Source of the DNA: Alphaproteobacteria bacterium UBA2784
GTDB lineage: Bacteria > Pseudomonadota > Alphaproteobacteria > Micropepsales > Micropepsaceae
Length of the DNA: 9,659 bases
Assembly (NCBI GenBank): GCA_002352285.1
Contig: DEIC01000068.1
Location: 18,609 to 28,267 of the forward strand
Reading direction: 5' to 3'
The stretch's first letter is position 1. Each line of letters starts with the position of its first letter. The notes beneath the pieces were generated by a model. It was not told where the DNA came from. It saw only the letters and a program-made list of their open reading frames with translations, and did not search any database. The position numbers and the translations under genes are program-made. Shown here one piece after another: positions 1 through 6,597 of this stretch.

Positions 1-152
1 GCCTTGTCCACATCCGCCTTGGAGCCGAGCGCGATCTGCGCAAAGACTTCCTCATTGGCGGGGTTGACAAGATCCCATGTGCGCATCTGGGCGGGGGCGA
101 CCCATTTGCCGTCAATATAGAACTGCATGTTGTGGGCGGGATTGTGCGCCAT
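1..152 (-). CDS. Aldehyde dehydrogenase family protein, N-terminal part only
   Basis: The first 50 codons of a gene that runs off the left edge of the window. The start is ATG at 152 (complement), with a good ribosome binding site GGAAGGA at 159-165, 6 nt upstream. The peptide has the pattern typical of the N-terminus of NAD(P)-dependent aldehyde dehydrogenases: FYIDGKWVAP (residues 11-20), then DLVNPANEEV (27-36), then IALGSKADVDKA (40-51), which begins the first Rossmann-domain helix. The family oxidises aldehydes to carboxylates through a catalytic Cys that lies outside this window, so neither catalytic residues nor substrate can be judged. It follows the TonB-receptor gene on the same strand after a 128-bp gap with a possible weak terminator, so it probably has its own promoter. 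The family call is fairly secure; the subfamily is unknown. Confidence 0.82.
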   Translation of the reverse strand, partial: MAHNPAHNMQFYIDGKWVAPAQMRTWDLVNPANEEVFAQIALGSKADVDK

Positions 153-220
153 GGTTTGTCCTTCCGGTCGGTGCTGATGGGTCGGGCGGGGGAGGCCGCC
201 CAGATGCCAATGCCCTGACT

Positions 221-237
221 TTAAGGGGCGCCGCCCC
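221..237 (-). terminator. Possible weak terminator after the TonB-receptor gene
   Basis: On the minus strand a GC hairpin (GGGGC, loop GGC, GCCCC; 225-237) lies 43 bases past the receptor stop codon and is followed by TTAAAG rather than a real U-tract. The stem is strong but short and the tail is poor, so intrinsic termination is only possible. The rest of 153-280 holds a further GGGCGG/CCGCCC inverted repeat (184-189 and 196-201) in the leader of the aldehyde dehydrogenase gene. Confidence 0.35.
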
Positions 238-280
238 GGCTTTCCAGCCCCCAGCGATGCGCCAAATCCCACCCTTCGCG

Positions 281-2479
281 TCAATACGAAAGGATCACCC
301 CCACCTGGAACAGCTGCGGCGTGCCGGGGATCGTGCCGCGCGTGCGGTCGGCCACGTAAAGTTCGTCGAACAGGTTCTTGGCCGCGGCAAACAGCGTGAC
401 GGAGGAGCCGTCATCACGCTCCACCACATGCCAGTTGACCGAGGCGTTCCACACCACGCTCGACTTGATGCGCCCGCGCTGGCCATTGGCGCTGACCGGA
501 ACGGTGTTCAGATCATCGGTGAACATGCCGCCGGTATAGACCATCTCGATTTCGGTGTTGAAAATGCCGTCATGGTCATAGCCCAAAGCAGCCGAGGCCA
601 GCCATTCGGGCGCGTAAGGCAGGCGGTTGCCCGACACACTGACGCCGCCAAAGCCGGACACGTTCGAGAAACGCGTGCCCTGGAATGAAGCCTCCCACAG
701 CCAGGTGACAGAAGCGCGTGCGAAAATGTCGCCGCTCTCCATCAGCCCCGCGTCTGCCAGTGAGCCATTGACGCTGAACTCCAGCCCCTCGTGCAGGGTC
801 TCGCCCGCGCTGGTCAGCACACTGCCTGTGCCCCCCGCCACGCTGGAGGGAATGGTCTGGTTCTCGAAATCAAGGCGGAAGAATGTGACATCGCCAGAAA
901 GGCCGTCGGCTACATCGCCGCGCATGCCCAATTCCCAATTGGTGCTTTCCTCGGCATCAAGATCAACCGAGCCGCCTGTATTGGTAATGATGTCTTCCAC
1001 CCGCGGCGGCGCAAAGCCGCGATGCACGCCCGCATAGGCAACCACATCGTCTGCCAGCTCATAGGTAAAACCGATGCCGGGAATGATCTCGGCAAGGTCG
1101 GTTTCGCCCTCAAGCCCGGTGAGATTGTTGCGGCGGAAATAGTCGATCAGCTCAACACGCACGCCCGGCTCCACGCCCAGACGTTCCCACGCGAAGCGGA
1201 TCGTGGCAAAGCCGGACAATGCCTCGGTCTCGCGCAAATTGTCCTCGCGCACGCCCGCATTCACGCCTGTGCCCGGGCGGCGGGAATCCGGCGCATCGCC
1301 GTTCCATTGCAGACGCGCCTGACGTTCGTGATGCCAGCGCAGGCCGAATTCGCCCGTGGCGGCAACATCGCCCCACATCCATTCCGTGGTCAGACGCGTC
1401 TCAATGCCAAACGTAGCGTAAGAGCGCAGGCGCCCCTCATTGCCGCATGTCGTGTTGAGATTGGCCATGCCGCCGCACGCGGGATCAGATGAGTCATTCG
1501 GGCGCTGGCCTGAATTGGAAGACTGCCGCCACCAGTCACGATCAAAGCCGGAGTAATAGGCAGTCGTCACCAGCCGCGATGCCTCGCCGAACTCGTATCC
1601 GTGCGACAGCGCAAGGCCGATGCGCTCGCTCTCAAACTCGTCATTGCGGAAGACATTGCCGCGCGGATTGGCCTGCCACTCGGCCAGCGTCAGGCCGGAA
1701 TAGGTCACCTGGCTGTCTTCGGCAAAACGGCTGGCGCGGAACACAATGTTGTGGCCATCGCCCAGATCGCGCTCTGCCTTGAAGAAAAGATCGGTGAAGG
1801 AGAGGTCAAGATTCTCGCGCGCGCCGTCAGAGGACGTGGCATTGCCATGCAGCAGCATGTTCCAGCCCAAAAGCGGCCCGCCGATGCTTGCGTCAATCTC
1901 GCCATAGCCGTTATTGCCGGTGGCGAGCTTGAGGCGCGCCTCAAATTCATCTGGCGCCGATGGCGTGATGTAATTGACCACGCCGCCAATCGTCTGGGGT
2001 CCGAAGCGCACTTGGGATGCACCCTTCAACACCTCGATGCGGCGGAAGCGGTCCAGCGGCGGATGGTAATAGGTCGCATTGTCGCCATAGGGCGCAAACG
2101 AAAGCGGAATCCCGTCTTCCAGCAACAGCACCTTGGTGGAGCGCACCGGCGAAAGCCCGCGCACGCCAATATTGGGGCGCATGCCCATGCCTTCTTCATC
2201 GCGCGGATAGACACCGGCAACGCGGCGCAGCGCTTCGCTGACCGACAGCGGATGCGCGCGGTCAAGATCAGCGCCCTCGATCGTCGCGCCCGAGCCGGGG
2301 ATGCGCATCAGATTGGCGCGCCGCCCGATCACCACGACGGTGGCGCTGACGGCGTCTTCAACGACGGCCTCGCCCTGGACGGGCTCTTCAACCGACTGAC
2401 CGGAAGCGGGCAGGGCGAGGGCTGACAACGCCGTGCCGGCCATGAAAACGCTGATAAGAGAATGGGTTACGCAACGCAT
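281..2479 (-). CDS. FecA-like TonB-dependent outer-membrane receptor (ferric-chelate uptake)
   Basis: Probable receptor of 732 residues for active, TonB-driven import of an iron chelate across the outer membrane. I chose ATG 2479 because it begins a clear signal peptide (residues 1-28, hydrophobic ISVFMAGTALSALAL, cleavage near ASGQ) and has GAGGGG at 2483-2488. The in-frame codon at 2611 would translate promoter DNA. A TonB-box-like stretch (ATVVVIG, 46-52) precedes the plug domain (about 60-175), which carries NIGVRGL (103-109), LLEDGIPLSFAPYG (119-132) and VRFGPQTIGGVVN (157-169), close to the corresponding FecA motifs. The remainder is a 22-strand-type barrel ending in a C-terminal aromatic (Tyr). 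Cys335 and Cys345 probably form a disulfide in an extracellular loop. There is no STN signalling domain between signal peptide and plug, so it is unlikely to signal to a FecR/FecI pair, and none is encoded here. The substrate is inferred from similarity and could be dicitrate or another siderophore. Confidence 0.9.
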   Translation of the reverse strand: MRCVTHSLISVFMAGTALSALALPASGQSVEEPVQGEAVVEDAVSATVVVIGRRANLMRIPGSGATIEGADLDRAHPLSVSEALRRVAGVYPRDEEGMGMRPNIGVRGLSPVRSTKVLLLEDGIPLSFAPYGDNATYYHPPLDRFRRIEVLKGASQVRFGPQTIGGVVNYITPSAPDEFEARLKLATGNNGYGEIDASIGGPLLGWNMLLHGNATSSDGARENLDLSFTDLFFKAERDLGDGHNIVFRASRFAEDSQVTYSGLTLAEWQANPRGNVFRNDEFESERIGLALSHGYEFGEASRLVTTAYYSGFDRDWWRQSSNSGQRPNDSSDPACGGMANLNTTCGNEGRLRSYATFGIETRLTTEWMWGDVAATGEFGLRWHHERQARLQWNGDAPDSRRPGTGVNAGVREDNLRETEALSGFATIRFAWERLGVEPGVRVELIDYFRRNNLTGLEGETDLAEIIPGIGFTYELADDVVAYAGVHRGFAPPRVEDIITNTGGSVDLDAEESTNWELGMRGDVADGLSGDVTFFRLDFENQTIPSSVAGGTGSVLTSAGETLHEGLEFSVNGSLADAGLMESGDIFARASVTWLWEASFQGTRFSNVSGFGGVSVSGNRLPYAPEWLASAALGYDHDGIFNTEIEMVYTGGMFTDDLNTVPVSANGQRGRIKSSVVWNASVNWHVVERDDGSSVTLFAAAKNLFDELYVADRTRGTIPGTPQLFQVGVILSY

Positions 2480-2500
2480 GGGCCCCTCGAAACTGCAAAA

Positions 2501-2514
2501 TTGATCTCGATCAA
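2501..2514. promoter_or_regulatory. FNR/FixK-type binding palindrome
   Basis: TTGATCTCGATCAA is a perfect inverted repeat (TTGATC, 2-nt centre, GATCAA). It matches the established TTGAT-N4-ATCAA consensus of the FNR/FixK/Anr group of CRP-family regulators. It lies 22-35 bp upstream of the receptor start codon, so it would sit at or just after a transcription start and would more likely repress than activate. Binding is inference from the motif alone. Confidence 0.5.
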
Positions 2515-2524
2515 GTTTCTCGAG

Positions 2525-2542
2525 ATTGAGAATGAGTTGCAA
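2525..2542 (-). promoter_or_regulatory. Fur-box-like element upstream of the TonB receptor
   Basis: On the minus strand the sequence reads TTGCAACTCATTCTCAAT. One half (ATTCTCA) matches the Fur 7-1-7 consensus half-site at 6 of 7 positions and the other (TGCAACT) at about 4 of 7. It resembles the TTGCAAnTnATTCTCA form of Fur site known from several proteobacteria. The position, 46-63 bp before the start codon, and the FecA-like product make iron repression by Fur plausible. A possible -35 (TTGCAA, 2537-2542) overlaps it, with a poor -10 (GAAACT, 2514-2519) 17 bp away. A direct repeat CAAGTTTCT (2512-2520 and 2540-2548) flanks the site. Confidence 0.45.
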
Positions 2543-2652
2543 GTTTCTAGGGAAGTGAAGGTTCGATGTCAACGCGGGTGGGCGCGACAATTCGACAGGC
2601 TGCGAGCTCAATAACCCGGATAGGTGCCGTCGGCGCCTCAGCGCTGGCCGTA

Positions 2653-3447
2653 TCAGTTGCCCTTGAACACCGGCTTGCGCTTCTCAAAGAAGGCGCTGAC
2701 CGCCTCCTTGAAATCATCGCTGGTCGTGGCCAGCAGCCACTGATCGACATCCATGTGCATGATGGCGCCATCCAGCGCGCCGGAAATCTTGTTGATGGAG
2801 CGTTTGATCATCTGCACGGCGATGGGCGGCAGCGCCGCATATTCCTCGGCCCAGCTGCGCGCGCGGGCGGCAAGATCGGCAAGCGGCACGACTTCGTCCA
2901 CAAAACCCCATTGCACCAGCGTGGCCGCCGGAAACAGTTTGCCCGACATCACCAGCTGTTTCGCCCGCGACGGGCCCACCAGGTGAACGCAGATGGGCAG
3001 CGCATGCCACATCAGGTTGATGCCGATCTTCACCTCGCCATAGCCCATGCGCGCATTGTCGGCAGCGATGCGGAAGTCGCACGCGGTTGCAATGCACGCG
3101 CCGCCACCCGTGGCAATGCCCTGAACGGCAGCAATCGTGGGCTGCTCGATCTCCTGAATGGCGCGCAGCATGCGCCCGCCAAGCCCGATTGTGCGGCGGC
3201 GGATCAACAGACTGTCCTGATCAGTGCTCTGGAAACGCGGCTGGGAAAGATCAGCGCCGATGGAAAAATCGCTGCCATCGGCGGCAAAGATAACCACGCG
3301 CGTTGCAGCATCATTCAGGAAGCCGCGCGAGATGGTCTCGATATCCTCCATCATCTCGTTGGTGATGGCATTGCGCCGCTCGGCCCGCGCAATGCGCACG
3401 GTGGCAATGGCGCCGTCACGCTCCAGTTTGATGACGCCGCTTCTCAT
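2653..3447 (-). CDS. Enoyl-CoA hydratase/isomerase (crotonase) family protein
   Basis: A crotonase-fold protein of 264 residues, the usual length for the family, which acts on acyl-CoA thioesters in the cytoplasm. I chose ATG 3447 because it overlaps the stop of the upstream YceI gene as ATGA, a sign of translational coupling. An upstream in-frame ATG at 3477 would add ten unconserved residues. The oxyanion-hole motifs are visible: FSIGADL (61-67) and GIATGGGACIA (110-120). Aligned to the classical hydratase, the first catalytic Glu (Glu144 of the rat enzyme) is Cys118, while the second (Glu164) is kept as Glu138 in MGYGEVKIG. Loss of the first Glu with retention of the second is the pattern of enoyl-CoA isomerases and other non-hydratase members, so simple hydration is doubtful. 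The downstream gap (2480-2652) holds the receptor promoter and no clear terminator. Confidence 0.88.
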   Translation of the reverse strand: MRSGVIKLERDGAIATVRIARAERRNAITNEMMEDIETISRGFLNDAATRVVIFAADGSDFSIGADLSQPRFQSTDQDSLLIRRRTIGLGGRMLRAIQEIEQPTIAAVQGIATGGGACIATACDFRIAADNARMGYGEVKIGINLMWHALPICVHLVGPSRAKQLVMSGKLFPAATLVQWGFVDEVVPLADLAARARSWAEEYAALPPIAVQMIKRSINKISGALDGAIMHMDVDQWLLATTSDDFKEAVSAFFEKRKPVFKGN

Positions 3448-4130
3448 GGGCTGACCGGTGCTCCAGCGCCCGCCCATGGCGGACCCGTAAACTCCGCTTC
3501 GATGATGACCTCGATCTCGTCGCCCACGCCCATGGTGGAATCGGGCGGCGGCAAGCCGATGGTCATGCCGAAATCGCTGCGCTTGAAGATGCCGCGCGCC
3601 GACAAGCCGATGCGCGCATTGGGCTCATACATGTGGCCGGCATAACCGCCATTGAACGTGACCTGCAGCGTCACCGGTTTGGTCACACCCAGAAGCGTCA
3701 GATCGCCCGTGACAATCGCACTGTTGGGGCTGTTCAACGCAACCGACGTCGACCGGAACAGGATCGCCGGATGTGCCGCCGCATGCAGCCATGCGGGCGC
3801 CAGCAGCTCCTCCAGAAATCCTTGCGGCGGGGAGGGCAGCACGAGTGAGGCAACATCAATCGACGCGCTGACCGACATGGAAGCAGGATCTGCCGGATCA
3901 ATCATCAGCGTCGCTTCGAAACGCGAAAACCGCGCCGTATATTTCGACATGCCGATGTGATCGATGCGGAAAGTAAGGTCCGCATGTGAGAGATCGACTT
4001 TGTATTCGCCTGCCGGGGCCTCGGTTGCGACCGGCATGATCTCAGGTTCGGGCGGCGCCATATTGGCGTGAGCGATACCCGCCAATGCAAACACACACCC
4101 GCCAGCCGCGCCCATAAGCAAGTTTCGCAT
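3444..4130 (-). CDS. YceI family exported protein (lipocalin-like, polyisoprenoid-binding type)
   Basis: A predicted exported protein of 228 residues. ATG 4130 is preferred because GGAGGGG precedes it closely and it gives a compact signal peptide (MRNLLMGAAGG..., Ala/Leu-rich core, cleavage after AHA at residue 22). A GTG at 4142 is an alternative start. The mature part has the YceI beta-barrel signature: GEYKVDLSHADLTF (about 42-55), DHIGMSKYTARFSRFEATL, IDPADPASMSVSASIDVASL, the HPAILFRSTSVAL segment, and TGDLTLLGVTKPVTLQV. Known family members bind long isoprenoid or fatty-acyl lipids in the barrel; the ligand here is unknown. Cys12 is inside the signal peptide and is not in a lipobox, so it is not a lipoprotein. 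It is the first gene of a two-gene unit with the crotonase. A possible -35 (TTGACC, 4178-4183) lies upstream, with a poor -10. Confidence 0.9.
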   Translation of the reverse strand: MRNLLMGAAGGCVFALAGIAHANMAPPEPEIMPVATEAPAGEYKVDLSHADLTFRIDHIGMSKYTARFSRFEATLMIDPADPASMSVSASIDVASLVLPSPPQGFLEELLAPAWLHAAAHPAILFRSTSVALNSPNSAIVTGDLTLLGVTKPVTLQVTFNGGYAGHMYEPNARIGLSARGIFKRSDFGMTIGLPPPDSTMGVGDEIEVIIEAEFTGPPWAGAGAPVSP

Positions 4131-4222
4131 GATCCCCTCCACCTCTTTTGCATTACTCCACCACGGGGTTTCCGGCAGGTCAAACCTTGCACCCGCCCAT
4201 GCCGCTGGTGCATGAACCGGCC

Positions 4223-5230
4223 ATGACCGCCGCCCCCTTACCCTGGCGCTTTTGTGTTGCGCCGATGATGGACTGGACAGACCGGCATTGCCGCGTCCTC
4301 CACCGCATGCTTTCGGCGCGCGCGCTGCTCTATACCGAAATGGTCACAACCGGCGCGCTGATCCATGGCGACCGCGCGCGGTTTCTGGCGCATGATCCGG
4401 CTGAACATCCTGTTGCGCTGCAATTGGGCGGGTCTGATCCACGCGATCTGGCCGCGTGCGCGCGCTTTGGCGCAGATGCGGGCTATGCAGAAATCAATCT
4501 CAATATCGGATGTCCTTCCGACCGCGTGCAGTCGGGCCGCTTTGGCGCCTGCCTGATGGCGGAACCGCAACTGGTGGCGGAATGCATCGCGGCGATGAAG
4601 GCGGCCGTTCGCGTGCCGGTCACGGTGAAATGCCGCATCGGCATCGACGGGGATGATCCGCATCTGCGCCTGCGCCAGTTTGTGGAGATCGTGGGCGAGG
4701 CAAAGCCGGACGCCTTCATCATTCATGCGCGCAAGGCGCTCCTCAAGGGGTTGAGCCCCAAGGAAAACCGCGAGGTGCCGCCGCTGGATTATGCGCTGGT
4801 CCACGCCATCAAGCGCGAGAACCCGCATCTTTCGATCATCATCAATGGCGGCATCCATACGCTTGACGAAGCCAGGGCGCAGCTTGCGCATGTTGATGGC
4901 GTGATGCTGGGCCGCGCGGCCTATCAGACTCCCGCGATCCTGTGTGGCGTTGACGCCCAATTGTTTGGTGCGGGAGAGCCCGTGCGACCGGAGGATGGCA
5001 TTGCCCGCTTCATGCCCTATGTCGCGCGCAAGCTGGAGGAGGGCGTGCCGCTTGCGTCGATGACGCGCCATATTCTTGGCCTTTTTTCAGGCCGCCCCGG
5101 TGCGCGGCTGTTCCGCCGTCATCTCGCCGAAAATGCACACAGGCCGGGTGCGGGCGTGCGCGTTCTGGAAGATGCCATCAGCCTGCTCACCAGCCGCCAT
5201 GCGCTCGTCGAAATGGCAGACGCATCATGA
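4223..5230 (+). CDS. dusA: tRNA-dihydrouridine(20/20a) synthase DusA
   Basis: A flavoenzyme of 335 residues that reduces uridines 20/20a in the D-loop of tRNAs using FMN and NADPH. It is clearly the DusA branch: RFCVAPMMDWTDRHCR (9-24) is the FMN-site signature, followed by LLYTEMVTTGALIHG (35-49), HPVALQLGGSDP (62-73), and NLNIGCPSDRVQSGRFGACL with the catalytic Cys97. Further on are PVTVKCRIGID, IIHARKALLKGLSPKENRE, INGGI and GVMLGRAAYQTP (flavin phosphate site), then the C-terminal helical tRNA-binding domain with TRHILGLFSGRPGAR. ATG 4223 fits the family N-terminus best; ATG 4199 in frame would add eight residues. Neither has a recognisable ribosome binding site. The gene diverges from yceI and its stop overlaps the start of the next gene (ATGA), so the two are probably co-translated. 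Confidence 0.95.
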   Translation: MTAAPLPWRFCVAPMMDWTDRHCRVLHRMLSARALLYTEMVTTGALIHGDRARFLAHDPAEHPVALQLGGSDPRDLAACARFGADAGYAEINLNIGCPSDRVQSGRFGACLMAEPQLVAECIAAMKAAVRVPVTVKCRIGIDGDDPHLRLRQFVEIVGEAKPDAFIIHARKALLKGLSPKENREVPPLDYALVHAIKRENPHLSIIINGGIHTLDEARAQLAHVDGVMLGRAAYQTPAILCGVDAQLFGAGEPVRPEDGIARFMPYVARKLEEGVPLASMTRHILGLFSGRPGARLFRRHLAENAHRPGAGVRVLEDAISLLTSRHALVEMADAS

Positions 5231-6069
5231 GCGCCTTTGATCTGGCGGGCCATTCGGTTGAGTTTCTGGCGCTGCTGGCCTTGGCGCTGGCGCTGTCGGG
5301 CCTGATTGCCGGAACGATTGGCGGCTTGCTCGGCGTGGGTGGCGGTATCGTTCTGGTGCCCGTGCTCTATCAGGCATTTGAATTGCTCGGTGTACCGGAG
5401 GCGGTCCGCATGGAGCTGTCGGTGGCAACCTCGCTCGCCACCATCATCCCGACGTCCCTGCGCTCGCTTGCCAGCCACAACCGGCGCGGCGCAGTTGACT
5501 GGCCCCTTCTCAAATCCTGGGCACCGGGAATTTTCATCGGCGCGGCATTGGGCACGATTGTTGCGGCCTATATTGGCGGCGATGGCCTGCGCATCGTGTT
5601 TGTCGTCATGGCGTTGATGCTGGCGATCTATATGGCACTCGCGCCCGACACGCTGAAGATCGCCGATGTGATGCCCAAAGGCGTGGTGGCGCAGGCGATG
5701 GCCAGCGTCATTGGCGGGCTTTCTGTTTTGATGGGCATTGGCGGCGGCACCTTCGCCGTTTCGCTGCAGACACTTTATGGCGCACCCATCCATCGCGCGG
5801 TCGCAACGGCATCCGGCTTTGGCTTCATCATCGCCATTCCGGGCGCGTTGGGGTTCATGGTGTCGGGCTGGGGAGCAGAGGGACTGCCGCCATTATCGCT
5901 CGGCTATGTCAGCCTTGCGGGATTTCTGCTCATCACACCGGCAACGGTTTTGGCCGCACCGTGGGGTGCGCGCCTGGCACATGCGCTGCCGCGCAAAAGC
6001 CTGCGTCTTGCTTTTGCTTTTTTCCTCGCAGCCTCTGCAGTGCGCATTCTTTATGGGCTTCTGGCGTGA
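5227..6069 (+). CDS. TauE/SafE (DUF81) family membrane transporter
   Basis: An integral membrane protein of 280 residues, of the usual length for the TauE/SafE family of sulfite/organosulfonate exporters. The sequence is mostly hydrophobic, with about eight membrane segments in two repeated halves. Each half starts with the family glycine motif: GGLLGVGGGIVLVP (32-45) and GGLSVLMGIGGGTFAV (163-178). Conserved surroundings ELSVATSLATIIPTS (63-77) and HRAVATASGFGF are also seen. The start ATG overlaps the dusA stop as ATGA and has no strong ribosome binding site, so translation is likely coupled to dusA. The substrate cannot be told from sequence; sulfite, sulfoacetate and other organosulfur anions are known for relatives. 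The pairing with a tRNA modification gene looks like operon convenience rather than a functional link. It converges with the cold-shock gene 67 bp downstream. Confidence 0.88.
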   Translation: MSAFDLAGHSVEFLALLALALALSGLIAGTIGGLLGVGGGIVLVPVLYQAFELLGVPEAVRMELSVATSLATIIPTSLRSLASHNRRGAVDWPLLKSWAPGIFIGAALGTIVAAYIGGDGLRIVFVVMALMLAIYMALAPDTLKIADVMPKGVVAQAMASVIGGLSVLMGIGGGTFAVSLQTLYGAPIHRAVATASGFGFIIAIPGALGFMVSGWGAEGLPPLSLGYVSLAGFLLITPATVLAAPWGARLAHALPRKSLRLAFAFFLAASAVRILYGLLA

Positions 6070-6075
6070 CGGCTC

Positions 6076-6106
6076 AAAAGAAAACGGCGGCCGGAAATGT
6101 CCGCCG
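6076..6106 (-). terminator. Intrinsic terminator of the cold-shock gene (convergent gap)
   Basis: On the minus strand a stem CGGCGG (6101-6106), a 10-nt loop and CCGCCG (6085-6090) are followed by TTTTCTTTT (6084-6076). This is a standard rho-independent terminator 30 bases past the csp stop codon. Read on the plus strand the same stem is followed by CTTTCC, so it may also weakly stop transcription from the TauE-type gene. Confidence 0.75.
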
Positions 6107-6136
6107 CCGCTTTCCGGTCAAACCTTCAACCAGGCT

Positions 6137-6340
6137 TCACGCAGGCTTCAGATTTCCTGCGGCGGGCTTGCCGCGTTCCATCTGGACGTCATAGGTCACT
6201 TTCTGGCCTTCGTTCAGGGTCTGCAGGCCGGCCTTCTGGACGGCGCTGATGTGAACGAAAACGTCCTTCCCTCCATCCGACGGCTGGATGAATCCATAAC
6301 CGCGCTGGGTGTTGAAGAACTTCACGGTGCCGGTGGGCAT
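6137..6340 (-). CDS. Cold-shock domain protein (CspA family)
   Basis: A single cold-shock domain of 67 residues, the canonical length for CspA-type RNA/ssDNA-binding chaperones that melt RNA structure. The RNA-binding motifs are intact: RNP1 RGYGFIQP (13-20) and RNP2 DVFVHIS (26-32), followed by the typical AVQKAGLQTLNEGQKVTYDV. The family-typical Trp in KWFN is Phe here (KFFN), a common conservative change in an aromatic that stacks on bases. I chose ATG 6340 because it matches the usual MPTGTVKFFN start; a GTG at 6352 in frame would add four residues. A GGAG lies 11 nt upstream. The gene stands alone between convergent and tandem neighbours and has a 257-bp upstream gap rich in small hairpins, and a clear terminator. 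Whether it is cold-induced cannot be told from sequence. Confidence 0.95.
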   Translation of the reverse strand: MPTGTVKFFNTQRGYGFIQPSDGGKDVFVHISAVQKAGLQTLNEGQKVTYDVQMERGKPAAGNLKPA

Positions 6341-6597
6341 CTCTCTATCCACTCCATGTTAGGTCAAGACGTTGCGCTCCGCACAACGCGCGCGGATCGC
6401 GGCAGTTCTTTGCGTCAAAGGTTCTCTTGGGGAACGCGCGAAGCGTCGGGCCAAGCGGGCCTGGTGCTCAAACTGTCAGGCGAAGTGTGCCCGAGAATTG
6501 GCAATTGACCAACAGGATTTGATTCGTGGCGGCCGGTTCAAATGCCCCAATTCAGCCGGAATTTACCTTTGCTGCACTGCGGCAGCATTGCCTGGGG
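6341..6597 (-). promoter_or_regulatory. Long upstream region/5' leader of the cold-shock gene with hairpins
   Basis: This gap contains no credible gene. On the minus strand, 30-48 nt before the csp ATG, CGTTGTGC-GGA-GCGCAACG (6370-6388) forms an 8-bp stem with a 3-nt loop and a single G-U pair. A second small stem, CTTTG-ACG-CAAAG (6408-6420), lies just upstream. Further up are a near-palindrome around CAATTG (6498-6512) and a TGCTGC/GCAGCA stem (6570-6587) just after the phosphomannomutase stop; that stem has no U-tract. I could not pick a convincing -35/-10 pair. Long structured leaders that control translation with temperature are known for csp genes, so the leader reading is inference by analogy. 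Confidence 0.4.

Noticed and set aside
1601..2425. Plus-strand open frame of 274 codons opposite the TonB receptor
   Set aside because: Composition is typical of an antisense frame, there is no start context, and the receptor signatures lie on the other strand.
2623..2637. GGTGCC/GGCGCC inverted repeat after the crotonase gene as a terminator
   Set aside because: The stem is short with one mismatch or wobble, and no T-tract follows on the minus strand.
2566..3645. Long open frame of 359 codons on the plus strand, antisense to the crotonase and YceI genes
   Set aside because: It is a shadow of high-GC third positions. The translation is rich in His, Arg, Ala and Gln without any family motif, and the minus-strand genes there have clear motifs.
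4238..5071. Long minus-strand open frame of 277 codons opposite dusA
   Set aside because: Antisense shadow of dusA with no recognisable domain; dusA matches its family over its full length.
5119..5793. Minus-strand open frame of 224 codons across the dusA/exporter junction
   Set aside because: Antisense to two well-supported genes; low-complexity His/Arg/Gln-rich translation without motifs.
6570..6587. TGCTGC/GCAGCA hairpin after the phosphomannomutase gene as its terminator
   Set aside because: On the minus strand it is followed by AAGGTAAATT, with no U-tract; kept only as part of the csp upstream region.
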